This document shows, piece after piece, positions 18,301 to 26,636 of a stretch of 64,000 nt of DNA. This DNA comes from Acididesulfobacillus acetoxydans (GTDB lineage Bacteria > Bacillota > Desulfitobacteriia > Desulfitobacteriales > Desulfitobacteriaceae). How positions within the stretch are numbered: position 1 is the stretch's first letter; each line of letters begins with the position of its first letter. The stretch lies in assembly GCF_902729405.1 (NCBI RefSeq), contig NZ_LR746496.1:3596001-3660000 (forward strand). Direction: 5' to 3'. Made by a program: the position numbers and the translations under genes. The notes below the pieces were generated by a model. The model was given only the letters and a program-made list of their open reading frames with translations, was not told the DNA's origin and ran no database searches.

Positions 18301-18406
18301 CATTTCCGGATATAATGCTTATTTTATTGAATTAAACGAGGATATGCAACAGGAAATCATCCGGCGTACGGAATTTCATCTGGAAGAGAAACGGGGGCTT
18401 GTATGA
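15302..18406 (+). CDS. Glycyl radical enzyme with N-terminal SCP2-like domain
   Basis: About 1034 residues, roughly 200 more than usual for pyruvate-formate-lyase-like enzymes. Residues ~1-140 look like an SCP2 sterol-carrier fold (VLIHVEFKEGKMQV, RPDLTLTFKSPQTL, then a short ENELSAEGNM segment). A basic, Pro-rich linker (~140-210) follows. The catalytic part has the thiyl Cys667 and Glu669 in TGCVEP, a GARYNSSGAAL block, GFWSMSNHVAFG, and the glycyl radical loop VRISGYNAYF with Gly1003. Cys-x-Glu excludes a true pyruvate formate-lyase (Cys-Cys) and is shared by dehydratases, lyases and arylacetate decarboxylases. An SCP2 domain suggests a hydrophobic substrate; that is inference. The activase overlaps by 4 nt and an aldehyde ferredoxin oxidoreductase follows. 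Start ATG 15302 (GTG 15299 also possible) after a G-rich ribosome site. Confidence 0.85.
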   Translation: MYQALDVLGARLAGSAMLRLMSLSFRLDPALRRNLVDGKKGLYDYVFNARLLFRTRDDSVLIHVEFKEGKMQVGRGRIERPDLTLTFKSPQTLRKLFSPFNPGDPLIMMLENELSAEGNMIFLARFGHLGKEISTGKKKRRRLAHAGPVPLSEVGTTPPSGATYNPESKAKPFWPMQPPGAAAPTSNSRLNEAPIRQATLISSPHDQVGVLSEPFLSRYTLEDFPRLKFIRQRLNDNPGEICSERPRLLTEYFLQAGFERDASGRERDPELRQAEALNHILTHRQAVIHDWDILAGTSTTKEVGVLLYPEFGAGLLWPELLTIDERKLNPYRITVEDIDILNDLIFPFWSERNVMEYTRAHYGNPSCQQLNDRWVLYFSWKPHAVSHTIPDFPTILRRGLLDLMREAQEMEASAQTEKERTFYLALQIAQEGVLAYTAHLREKVQEMAAQLTPRESAPEQRRKQELLDMAEVLARVPAYPARTLKEAVNAIWLCWVSLHMENMNAGLSLGRLDQWLQPYFLQDIARAQSEEEKEKIIYRSIESVGALFLKCADHLPASPDIGNRLFGGSSSDQALTLGGVTPSGESAVCDMTYIFLKVTEMLTLRDPNVNARYYPGVNSPEYLKRLIEVNRITAATPSLHNDAAIIPAMLQQGFSLEDARDWAATGCVEPTSAGRHFGHTNSMLLNTVAPLEMALHNGFHPLLGEQVGPETGDPSLPGTFPTFASFKEAYKLQLSFLISQAIEYNNLLGKSHQYLHPTPLLSSFIQGPIEKGKDVIEGGARYNSSGAALVSITDVVDSLMVIRNLIYEAETVSWTILLAALAADFKGYETLHALILSKIPKFGTEAEQPRQLAQELIDFIYAEYQSHENYRGGKYTSGFWSMSNHVAFGTLSGAIPSGRRKGQPFTPGITPSPGVGDQLLDNMQTVASLKAEMMPNNIAFNVKIAPGPQDTHALFVERVAAYTQTYFELGGMQLQFNIVTTETLKDAMAHPENYRWLLVRISGYNAYFIELNEDMQQEIIRRTEFHLEEKRGLV

Positions 18407-19332
18407 ACAAACCCTCGCTGAGCAAAACCTTGATCAGAGAACCTCTAATTATAGAAATCAAGCGCAATGCTTTAGACGATGGGCCCGGCATCCGCACCGT
18501 TGTCTTTTTCAAAGGCTGTCCCTTGTCTTGTGTCTGGTGTCAAAATCCGGAGGCCATTAACCCTGAAGTAGAGGTAATGTTCTCGCCGGGGGACTGCCTT
18601 CACTGTGATATCTGTCAACAGGCTTGTCCCACCGGGGCCCTCGATCTGCAGCGACAACCCTACCCTATTGACTTGGCAAACTGTCAACACTGTACGGTTT
18701 GTGTGGATCCGTGCCCCAGCCAAGGACTGCGGCGTATGGGCCGGGTCTATACCGTCGAGGAACTGATTGAAGAAGTCTTGCGGGATAGCGCATTCTACCG
18801 CAATTCAGGAGGCGGAGTGACCTTATCCGGGGGCGAAGCCACCCTTTACCCGGATTTTCAAATGCGACTGCTTCCAATACTGAAACAACAGGGAATTCAT
18901 ATTACGCTGGAAACGTGCGGCTATTACCAGCGCCCTCAGTTCGAGAGGCATATCCTTCCCTATCTGGATCTGATCTTCTTCGATCTCAAGTTCGCCGATG
19001 CCGGGCAGCACCAGCGGTATACGGGCAAACGCAATGATCTCATTTTAGCCAACTTCCGGCAACTGGTGAAGCTGTCCAGGATACCGGTATTACCGCGCAT
19101 ACCCCTGATTCCGGGAATTACTACGACTCCGGAAAACTTACAAGGCATCGCGGATTTTCTGCGTTCTGAAAATATACATGAAGTAGCCCTGCTGCCCTAT
19201 AACCCGCTTTGGAGCGAAAAAGCAGAGCATCTGGGACGGGTACTGACTTATCAGCACTCACAATGGCTGAGCGCAGAAGAACTGTCCGCCTGCAGTCACT
19301 ATTTTACAGACTTCAAAATCATTTACTTTTAA
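18403..19332 (+). CDS. Glycyl radical enzyme activase (radical SAM)
   Basis: 309 residues. Radical-SAM motif CPLSCVWC (Cys39, 43, 46) binds the [4Fe-4S] cluster that cleaves S-adenosylmethionine to abstract hydrogen from Gly1003 of the partner. Two extra ferredoxin-type clusters are encoded by CLHCDICQQACP (from Cys65) and CQHCTVCVDPCP (from Cys94), as in activases of CutC-, HpdB- and glycerol-dehydratase-type enzymes and unlike PflA. GGGVTLSGGEATL and LETCGY are standard. The ATG overlaps the stop of the enzyme gene (ATGA), showing translational coupling. Confidence 0.92.
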   Translation: MNKPSLSKTLIREPLIIEIKRNALDDGPGIRTVVFFKGCPLSCVWCQNPEAINPEVEVMFSPGDCLHCDICQQACPTGALDLQRQPYPIDLANCQHCTVCVDPCPSQGLRRMGRVYTVEELIEEVLRDSAFYRNSGGGVTLSGGEATLYPDFQMRLLPILKQQGIHITLETCGYYQRPQFERHILPYLDLIFFDLKFADAGQHQRYTGKRNDLILANFRQLVKLSRIPVLPRIPLIPGITTTPENLQGIADFLRSENIHEVALLPYNPLWSEKAEHLGRVLTYQHSQWLSAEELSACSHYFTDFKIIYF

Positions 19333-19344
19333 GGGGGTATCGGA

Positions 19345-21249
19345 GTGAGCACTAAATACGGGGGCTACATGGGCAAAGTATTGCAGATTGACCTTTCTAA
19401 CCAAAAACTTAGCGAATATCCTTGGACCGATCAAGACCGCGAGCTCTATTTGGGTGGTAAAATCATGGCGGCGAAAATCCTTTATGATAACCTTACGACC
19501 AAAATCGATCCGCTCTCCGCAGCGAATCTCTTAGTCGTCACGACCGGGCCGCTGACGGGAAGCGGGGCACCGAGTTCCAGTCGCTTTAACATCTCCACCC
19601 TTTCCCCCCTGACCGAATTCATTGCCTCTTCTAATTGTGGGGGGACCTTTGGACTGTTTTTGAAAAAAGCAGGCTACGATGCGCTGATCCTTGGCGGAAA
19701 AGCTGCCAAACCCGTCTGGATTGAAATACATAATGAAACCGTGGCCCTCCATGCCGCCGACGCGCTGTGGGGCAAAACGACCGGAGAAACCCAGAAGCTG
19801 CTCCAGGCAGACACGGGCAAGCTGGTCATCGGTCCGGCGGGTGAAAACTTGGTGCGGTACGCCTCCATTGCCAGCGGTGAACGAATGGCCGGTCGGGCAG
19901 GCATAGGTGCTGTCATGGGCTCTAAAAATCTAAAGGCGGTTGTGGTAAGTGGTGATCACACCGTTCGCATCGCCGACCGTACAAGCATGAAAAAAATTTA
20001 TCAAGGTTGGCTCAAACAACTGCGGCAACATCCTTTAACAGGTAACCTTTTGCCTAAACTGGGGACGGCCGGTCTCTTGGTCCCGATGAATGCCCATAAA
20101 ATTCTGGCGACTCGTAATTACCAATACGGTCAATATAAGGATTTTGAATTGATATCCGGTAAGACGTTGGCTGAAAAGCATCTCGTTAAAAACCGAGGTT
20201 GTCAGACCTGCCCGATTCAATGCGGCAGGGTGGTACGGGTTGAGGGCCGGGAGGTCAAAGGCCCAGAACTGGAAACACTGGGGCTGCTCGGGTCGAATCT
20301 GGAAAACAACGACTTGGAACTCATCTTGAAGTGGAACCTGCTCCTGGATGAACTCGGAATGGACACGATCAGCACAGGCAGTACCCTAGCGTTTGCCATG
20401 GAGCTGCAAGAAAAGGGACTGTGGTCAAACGGACTGCAATTCGGCCAAACGGCTAACCTGGAAAATATTTTTGCTGATATTGCTTATCGGCGAGGCATCG
20501 GCGATTTGTTAGCCGAAGGTACAAAACGGTTGGCGAAGCGATTTGGCGGTCAGGCGTTCGCCATTCAGGCCAAAGGACTCGAACTTGCCGCCTATGAGCC
20601 AAGGGGAGCGGTCGGACTGGGTTTAGGCTATGCTACGGCCAACCGGGGAGGGTGTCATCTCAATGCCGGCTACTTAGTGATCTTGGAAGGTCTGGGACTT
20701 AACATGGATCCGCATACACCCAAGGCTAAAGCTGCCCTGACCATCACCCTCCAAAATATCATGGAAGCGGTATCGGCCGGCGGCAGCTGTGTCTTTACGC
20801 TATTTGCCATGATTCCCTCCGGCTTGGTCCGCCGGCCCAATCGTTACTTGACCCGCCTCGTCAACCAAGCCTTAAAACACTCCGGAGGGATGGTTCACCT
20901 GATCAACAAGCTTTCTGCAAAATTCCTGGCACTAAATCTTCCGTTGCTGCCACAAAGCTCTGCCATCCGTAGTGTGACCGGTCTGCCGATGAATTTCGGT
21001 AAATTCAGGGATATCGGGGAGAGAGGCTTCACCTTGGAAAGAATGTTTAACCTTCGCCTGGGCTTAACTGCAAACGATGACAGTTTGCCGGAGCGCCTGA
21101 CCGCCGATCTTCAGGATCCCCATGATCAGCGCACCCGAGTCCCACTTGACGAGATGAAACAGGAGTATTACCGCAAGAGGGGCTGGGATGCCGAGGGCAG
21201 ACCCCGCGCCAAAACCTTAAGAAGGCTGGGTTTGCTTGAGCGGGTTTGA
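19345..21249 (+). CDS. Aldehyde ferredoxin oxidoreductase (tungsto/molybdopterin)
   Basis: 634 residues, complete. AOR family enzymes interconvert aldehydes and carboxylic acids with ferredoxin. Cluster ligands are CQTCPIQC (Cys286, 289, 293) with the fourth Cys at 482 (GGSCVFTLF). The N-terminal GGYMGKVLQIDLS and the ASSNCGGTFG region bind the pterin cofactor. GTG start 12 bp after the activase, clear ribosome site, so it belongs to the glycyl radical operon. In context it may oxidise an aldehyde produced by the radical enzyme, or reduce an acid to feed it. No separate ferredoxin gene is seen nearby. Confidence 0.9.
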   Translation: MSTKYGGYMGKVLQIDLSNQKLSEYPWTDQDRELYLGGKIMAAKILYDNLTTKIDPLSAANLLVVTTGPLTGSGAPSSSRFNISTLSPLTEFIASSNCGGTFGLFLKKAGYDALILGGKAAKPVWIEIHNETVALHAADALWGKTTGETQKLLQADTGKLVIGPAGENLVRYASIASGERMAGRAGIGAVMGSKNLKAVVVSGDHTVRIADRTSMKKIYQGWLKQLRQHPLTGNLLPKLGTAGLLVPMNAHKILATRNYQYGQYKDFELISGKTLAEKHLVKNRGCQTCPIQCGRVVRVEGREVKGPELETLGLLGSNLENNDLELILKWNLLLDELGMDTISTGSTLAFAMELQEKGLWSNGLQFGQTANLENIFADIAYRRGIGDLLAEGTKRLAKRFGGQAFAIQAKGLELAAYEPRGAVGLGLGYATANRGGCHLNAGYLVILEGLGLNMDPHTPKAKAALTITLQNIMEAVSAGGSCVFTLFAMIPSGLVRRPNRYLTRLVNQALKHSGGMVHLINKLSAKFLALNLPLLPQSSAIRSVTGLPMNFGKFRDIGERGFTLERMFNLRLGLTANDDSLPERLTADLQDPHDQRTRVPLDEMKQEYYRKRGWDAEGRPRAKTLRRLGLLERV

Positions 21250-21315
21250 GTATTAGATCACATTGAGTATCAGCGAGTAAATCTTGGTTTATTGAGGGAG
21301 GAGAGGAGCAGTTCT

Positions 21316-21468
21316 ATGCCTCCAGTCCTAATCGAAACACTCTTCATCGGTGCCGGAACGTATTTGTTGCGGGCCGGTTCCCTGAGTTTGTGCAGTCGTG
21401 TATCTTGGCCGGAGTGGGCGCGCAAATGGCTGTCCTTTGTCACACCCGCTGTCCTGATTGCGACTTAA
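21316..21468 (+). pseudogene. AzlD-like N-terminal fragment (50 codons)
   Basis: Small frame with a strong ribosome site (GGGAGGAGAGGAG) encoding IGAGTYLLRAGSLSL and an RKWLSFVTPAVLIAT end, which matches the first half of AzlD-type branched-chain amino acid exporter subunits (about 100 residues). It stops at TAA in sequence shared with the antisense DUF2442 gene's 3' end. No AzlC partner is present. I read it as a truncated relic, though a short membrane peptide could still be made. Confidence 0.55.
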
Positions 21469-21754
21469 ACAAACCGGCCGGCTCCTCAACTTCGGGACAA
21501 GTCCGGTACAGTTCCAACGGGTCAAGATCCAGACATTCCGTTTCATCATAGTTGCCCTTGAGGTCCCAAGCTAGTGTATGATTTAAGACCTTGCATGAGC
21601 CGAGAAATTTTTCTCTGTCTATCAGCGGTGCAAACACCCCTTGGCCCACCAGATTCTTGGCGTCAAAGAGTTTAATACTTCCGTCGTCAAAGTAAATGTA
21701 TACACGATAATCTTCAGTGGGTATGACTTGAATAACTTCGGGAAAATAATCCAT
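21440..21754 (-). CDS. DUF2442 domain protein
   Basis: About 104 residues from the preferred start (MDYFPEVIQVIPTEDY). The pattern PEVIQVIPTEDYRVYIYFDDGSIKLFD fits DUF2442, a small domain often encoded next to DUF4160, as here (12 bp apart, same strand). Function unknown; toxin-antitoxin-like behaviour has been suggested for such pairs but nothing in this sequence proves it. The C-terminal ~25 residues run over the AzlD relic on the other strand. Confidence 0.75.
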   Translation of the reverse strand: MDYFPEVIQVIPTEDYRVYIYFDDGSIKLFDAKNLVGQGVFAPLIDREKFLGSCKVLNHTLAWDLKGNYDETECLDLDPLELYRTCPEVEEPAGLFKSQSGQRV

Positions 21755-21765
21755 AACAATCACCT

Positions 21766-22026
21766 CTACGCCAAAGGCGCAATCTTGTTCAAGGGTGCCA
21801 ATGAGCGAGCGAGTTCCCAATTCTGCATTAACTCATCTCCATGGATCTCCGCCCACGCAAGAACCAATTTCAATTGTCGTTTCGGTAATCGGCCCTCTAA
21901 GACCCTGCCATTGAGAAAGTCGATCAGGGCCTGTTCCCCATTATACTCCGCGTGAAAATGTGGCGGAATATGGTCCCTCCAATTCATGGTAATTCGTATG
22001 CCAAAAAACAAACTGATCTCAGGCAT
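21766..22026 (-). CDS. DUF4160 domain protein
   Basis: About 86 residues starting MPEISLFFGIRI. Hallmarks of DUF4160: PPHFHAEYNG, a central EGRLPKRQLKLVLAWAEIH and an ending LxxNWELAR-like segment. First gene of the DUF4160-DUF2442 pair. A longer frame opens at 22068, but the family start and local spacing favour 22026. Biological role unknown. Confidence 0.8.
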   Translation of the reverse strand: MPEISLFFGIRITMNWRDHIPPHFHAEYNGEQALIDFLNGRVLEGRLPKRQLKLVLAWAEIHGDELMQNWELARSLAPLNKIAPLA

Positions 22027-22173
22027 GATTCCCCTCCTCGACCCGGAAGAATATAGCGCTCGCTTCACTAACTTCGATATCCATATTGTACCACAGGCCT
22101 TAGAAGGGCATCAAGCCCCTAACTCCCCAGGCTGTGCTCACACCTTTGACAGTGGTTTCCTTTCAATCTTAGG

Positions 22174-22599
22174 TTGCGCGCAGACTGCTTCCAGGAAAGC
22201 GTGCGCTTCGGCGACGGCCATTACATCATCCCGATCCGTGGTGAAGAGTGGGGGACAAAAGTGGATACAAACGAGGACGGCACGTATAACACCATGGTAG
22301 GGGATACTATTGATGTCACAACCATCCAAACCATAAATTTCGGAATAAAGGTTTATAACGCCACTTCCAGTGACCACATCAGGATTTTTACCAAAGCGGG
22401 GTGGGTTGACCCCGGCAATCCGAACATCGGCGATACGAATTGGCTTCCGGCCGGCAGCGGCAACCCTTGGACCTATGTGTTCAGCAAGACCTTCACGGCC
22501 AATGAACAGACTTTTGTGCGTGTCGAGTTGAGGCAGTCTTGGTTAACAAACTACTCCATGGATGGGATGACCAATCCAATCTACATCAATATCCATTGA
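22174..22599 (+). pseudogene. Remnant of CehA/McbA-like PHP metallohydrolase
   Basis: The frame joins a short piece like the PHP-domain segment around GEEWGT (HYIIPIRGEEWGT) directly to a C-terminal beta-rich segment ending in a MTNPIYINI-type terminus typical of such secreted hydrolases. The metal-binding core in between is missing, so this looks like an internally deleted relic. No signal peptide or credible ribosome site was found. Family assignment rests on two short stretches and is tentative. Confidence 0.4.
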
Positions 22600-22627
22600 G
22601 GAATGATTTATGTGAAAATAGATATCC

Positions 22628-23418
22628 ATGGCCAACAAAGCTTTGGTAGAACTGGAGGGAGAGAAAAACCTGTTGCAACCATTCTTCTACCGGAAAGGAA
22701 AACAGCTTAAGATAACAAAAACAGAGACGGTTAAAGAACACTATTATTTGCCCCGCCTGTCTTTTTACCTGGAAGACGGCACGGAGGTGACGGGGAGGAT
22801 ATATGCCGACTTGCAGGAGAAAGGATTCGTTTATGAGTTTGCAAGTTCTGAAGCGGTAGATATTCGTCTGGCCTGCAGCATCGAATATGTTAACCTGCTG
22901 CGCTTCAACTCCCATAACGTAGCGGTAGAGAAGACGATAAAAACAGATAAATGGCTGGGCAACCCTGTACTTGATATTGTCTCTCCCCAGGTTTGTTTAG
23001 CCTTGGCTTTTGGTGGCGATGCGGATTTCGATTTCAGCTACAGCGGGAAAAACCGGCTGCTCAACTTAACCATACCCTGCAAAAACAGAAACTGTTTTTA
23101 TGTAAGCCTAAATTCTGATACAGACGGCGCTTCCACGACCCTGATCCATCTAAGGAGGAAAGGCTATCAAAGAATCTACGCTGAGTTTGCAGCCTGGATA
23201 ACGCAAAAAACCATTTCCTATGCCAAAGACGGGGCACTGGAAAGGATTGTTAATGAAAACCTGTTTTTTAATTATTTCTTTGCTGTAGCCAAAGACATGG
23301 AGAGCGACAGGTACCTGGCCTTAACCTCACGCAGCCCGCGCTACTACGTTTCCGGGGCCTTTTGGGAACGTGACAGCTTCTTGTGGTCATTTCCCGCCGT
23401 CAAGCTGGTGAACCCGAA
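22628..23418 (+). pseudogene. Debranching-enzyme-like glycoside hydrolase, N-terminal part only
   Basis: 264 codons. It has a beta-sandwich-like N-terminal region and, near the end, AFWERDSFLWSFPAV, the kind of sequence found where the (alpha/alpha)6 catalytic barrel of glycogen-debranching-like hydrolases begins. The frame stops a few residues later (LVNPK, TGA 23416-23418... within GTGA), so the catalytic barrel is absent. The break coincides with the start of a nitrilase-like sequence, indicating a deletion fusing two genes. Predicted to be inactive. Confidence 0.5.
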
Positions 23419-24090
23419 GTGAATCTAAAGGAAGGCATCCAACTGGCGGTTTTTTGGGCGGATGACCTTGCGGTGATCAGAGGCCGCAATTACGAGATGT
23501 TTATCAGCGAAGCGGCAGAATTTGCCATCAGGAACAATGTTTTTCTGGTACCGGGACTCTATATCAAAGAGGAGCATTTGTGTTTATGTGTTATGGACAA
23601 CAAAGGAAACCTTATCGGTGAACAGAAAGCGACACACCTTAACAGCGCATGGTTTGGGGATTTGCAGAGGAGTTCGGAGATCAGGCTAATTGACACTCCC
23701 TTCGCCAAATTGTTCCTGTGTGTTGATATCGACATCTATAAGCCGGAAGTGCTGCGCATCGCCGCGCTGCTGGGAGCGGAAATCGTCGTCAGCAGCCAGT
23801 ATATCGCCGAAGAGGATTTCAATGAAGCCATGATCCTTGCCGGTGCCTGGCAGCAGGCCCAGCAAAACTGTCTGTATGTCATCCATTCAACGAACATTAC
23901 CGGCAACATTATCGGCCCCTGCGCTGCTGTGCAGGATTTAAGCGGATTTATTACCAGAACGGAGACAAGAACTCCTTTGTATGCTGAACTTTCGGCGAAA
24001 AATAGGCAACAAGCCTATACTGCCTTTCCGGTTTTCAAAGGTCTGAACTTGCAGTTATATCAAAATCACCTGAAAGAATTATGGGATTAA
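23419..24090 (+). pseudogene. Carbon-nitrogen hydrolase-like protein, N-terminus missing
   Basis: The readable part (from about VNLKEGIQLAVF, where a GTG overlaps the preceding stop) resembles the C-terminal two thirds of a nitrilase-family protein: a Lys in EQKATHLN and a Cys in LCVDIDIYKPEVLR correspond to two of the three Glu-Lys-Cys residues. The N-terminal Glu-bearing strand is missing. The next gene is a complete member of the same superfamily, so the original locus may have held paired nitrilase-like genes. Exact start is uncertain by several codons. Confidence 0.5.
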
Positions 24091-24104
24091 AAAGGGTGTG
24101 GACA

Positions 24105-25226
24105 ATGAAAAGCAAGTTTCTGCTTAAAATTCTGCAAAAGCATCTGGGCAAGAAAGGTGATGCGGCCAGAATCAGGAGCTATATCAGAAGTAAGAATATT
24201 GTCAACAGCGGGAACCTGAGTAGTGTAGACCCTAAGAAGATAGTAGTAGCGGTGGTCCAGGAAGAAATCGCCATAATGCAAAACTACAAGGAATATGTCG
24301 ACATGATGTATGGGTTCACCAAAGAGGCGGCAGACAGAGGGGCCCAGCTCATAAGTTTTCCGGAAGAAAACGGTACTCTGGTCCTGGGAATGCTGCCTTT
24401 CATTAAACTTATTTTAAAAATTATGCAAATCAACAAGGACAAAGCCGACGTCAAAAACACGCTGGAAAACAAGGCTGTAAGTAACACTGAAGCAGCTCAC
24501 CAAAGCCGTCATGACGCTCAGAAAAAGAACACCGGGATCGATCCGGCTTATATCTTTTCTTTTCTGACACCTTTTATCAGCAGTGTATTTGAGACCACTT
24601 TCAGCGAACTGGCAAGAAGCTTTGGTATCTATATCATGGCCGGGAGCGTGATCATCGAAGATAAGGGCAAATTGGTCAACAGGGCTTACCTGTTCGGGCC
24701 CGATGGCGAAGTTGTGGGTACCCAGGATAAAGCTCACCTGGTAGAACTGGAAATGGATCTGGGCCTCGCTGCCGCTGACAGACTGCAAGTTTTTGACACC
24801 AAGGTGGGCAAGGTTGCCTTTCCGGTCTGCATGGACGCCACCTATTTTGAGACCTTTAAAATCCTAAAACAGCAGGGGGCCCAAATAGTTATCATACCTA
24901 TTGCCAACATGGAAGATTATAATTACTATCTCGCTTTACGCGGCATCTGGCCGAGAGTTCAAGAAAGCGCAGTATACGGTTTGAAGTCTTCCCTGGTGGG
25001 CGAGCTTTACGGCATCAAATTTACCGGGAAGGCCGGGCTATTTGCCCCTTTGAGGCTTACCCCCGCCAGAGACGGGGTGATAGCTGAGGCAGCAAGTTTT
25101 GACCGGAGCGAATTAATTTGTGCGAGTATTAACCTGACATTGCTGGACTCCTATTCTGACCCGTATTTCAGCGATCAAAACCCGGAACTGTATAAGAAAT
25201 ATCTTCCTTATGTCTATGAGTTGTGA
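24105..25226 (+). CDS. Carbon-nitrogen hydrolase (nitrilase superfamily)
   Basis: 373 residues from the ATG at 24105. The catalytic triad is visible: Glu87 (SFPEENG), Lys209 (QDKAHLVELE) and Cys242 (FPVCMDATYFE). It acts on C-N bonds (amides, nitriles or N-carbamoyl groups). An insert between Glu and Lys (residues ~105-170, rich in charged residues) is longer than usual. No signal peptide. It follows a broken nitrilase-like gene; function inside the accessory block is unknown. Confidence 0.85.
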   Translation: MKSKFLLKILQKHLGKKGDAARIRSYIRSKNIVNSGNLSSVDPKKIVVAVVQEEIAIMQNYKEYVDMMYGFTKEAADRGAQLISFPEENGTLVLGMLPFIKLILKIMQINKDKADVKNTLENKAVSNTEAAHQSRHDAQKKNTGIDPAYIFSFLTPFISSVFETTFSELARSFGIYIMAGSVIIEDKGKLVNRAYLFGPDGEVVGTQDKAHLVELEMDLGLAAADRLQVFDTKVGKVAFPVCMDATYFETFKILKQQGAQIVIIPIANMEDYNYYLALRGIWPRVQESAVYGLKSSLVGELYGIKFTGKAGLFAPLRLTPARDGVIAEAASFDRSELICASINLTLLDSYSDPYFSDQNPELYKKYLPYVYEL

Positions 25227-25246
25227 AGAGAGATCAAAGGCGGAAT

Positions 25247-25274
25247 AGAAGGTCCCATTGGCTGTGGCCCTTCT
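25247..25274. terminator. Hairpin between convergent genes
   Basis: AGAAGGTCC (25247-25255) pairs with GGCCCTTCT (25266-25274) with one mismatch and a 10-nt loop. It lies between the ends of the nitrilase gene and the oppositely oriented OGT gene. The T-tract is weak on both strands, so efficiency is uncertain. Confidence 0.4.
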
Positions 25275-25277
25275 TCT

Positions 25278-26461
25278 CTATAACCCCTTTTCCAGCTCCA
25301 GCAGAGCAGCCTTCAGTGCTAATCCTCCCGCATAGCCCGTTAAATTTCCGTTTTTGCCAATTACCCTGTGGCAAGGAACGATAAAAGAAACCGGATTGTT
25401 ATGTATGGCGCCGCCTACCGCCCGGGAACCCTGGGGTAAACCTACCGAAGTGGCAATATCCAGATAGCTGCGGGTCTCGCCAAAAGGAATACCGGTTAGA
25501 GCCTGCCAGACCTTTTGCTGAAATTCCGTCCCTGCAGATGCAACTGCGGCGAAAACTCCTGCAGCCCGCCTTGAAAGTACTCCCTCAGCTCCTTGCGTAT
25601 CTGCTGATTAGGGCGGAAAGCCCGAACCAGCCAATACCCCGGAAAATGCCGCCGCACCCAAGTGCGAAGTCTCTCTTCTTCCTCTCCTCTGTCTCCAGGA
25701 CTGACCCAGCACAAGCCCTGTCCCGAGCTGGCTACCGTCACGTTGGTCTCGACCCTACCCATGTCGATCCCTTGACTGCAGAAGCAAACAGAATCTGGCT
25801 GCAGCCAGGTGCGCACCGGGGCGCATCTCAGCCCTCCTTCCTGATAAAGCGTCACAGGTGTCTTATCCCCAGCCAGGCGTTCTGTAACCTCCTGGGGAAG
25901 CTTCCAGCCTTCGCCTGCCGGACCGGCCTTTGGCACGAAATGGTAGAGCAAGGCTGCCAAGGTCCGCGTCTCCGCCTGCTCTGCCCCTAAGAATGGCCTC
26001 ACCCGCTCTTCCAGAGGAAACACCCATTCTGGGGCATTAAGGCTCACTTGCAGTAAGCCCCACAGAACCCCATTACGCAGGCTGGGGTCATCCAACAAAT
26101 CGGATAGCATCCAATGAAAATGCCCATACGTTTCCGGACAGTTCGCCATGATACTGCCGATAGCCTGCCCGGCATTCCAGGCTGTACCCCCGGACTCTTC
26201 ATTCAGCAGCCAGAAATAGCGCTTCACCAGCTCAGACGCATATCCTGGTTTTTCTTGTTCAAGCCATTTAGCCACGCGGCCCAATCCTTCAACCGCCCGC
26301 CAGAAAAGCAGTCCCTCCGCGGCGATCACCCGGCTCTGCAGCTGCCTAATCACCTGTCTGTCATGAGTTGCCCAGGATCCCAAGCGTTGCCAATCTGCTT
26401 TCAAAAGGATTTGATCCAATTCGTCCTTCCCAGGAATCCCTTGTTCCCTATTTTTTGCCAT
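25278..26461 (-). pseudogene. DVU0298-like HEAT protein fused to O6-methylguanine methyltransferase, frameshifted
   Basis: The frame from ATG 26461 encodes an alpha-helical DVU0298/HEAT-like region (~residues 1-215) and then an Ogt-like methyltransferase whose N-terminal domain begins about DMGRVETNV. Near 25530-25532 the frame shifts: the open frame ends with junk, while the -1/+2 frame continues perfectly as TEFQQKVWQALTGIPFGET, RAVGGAIHNNP, the active-site PCHRVIG and GYAGGLALKAALLELEKGL, stopping at 25278. One base is missing in a short G run. This may be a real mutation or an assembly error. Intact, the protein would repair alkylated guanine by transferring the alkyl group to its Cys. 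Confidence 0.75.
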
Positions 26462-26555
26462 TACAGTTGCCTCTTTCTCCAGTTTATCCCTACCCGTGGA
26501 TAGACCAGGAGAATTTTCATAGGACCACCTTCCTTTGGACGACATTTTATCCTTA

Positions 26556-26636
26556 TTATGTGATAAATGCAAGGGGGTATACGGATTCTTCTTTACTTGA
26601 TTTTCGCAGGTCTGAAATCGGCCGAATATTCGGCAT
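26556..26636 (-). pseudogene. Antitoxin 5' stub (second copy)
   Basis: The first 11 codons match the antitoxin at 2417-2698 (start aligned by the constant offset), then the sequence diverges and stops after 26 codons. It marks the point where the right-hand direct repeat ends (26602). Confidence 0.8.
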
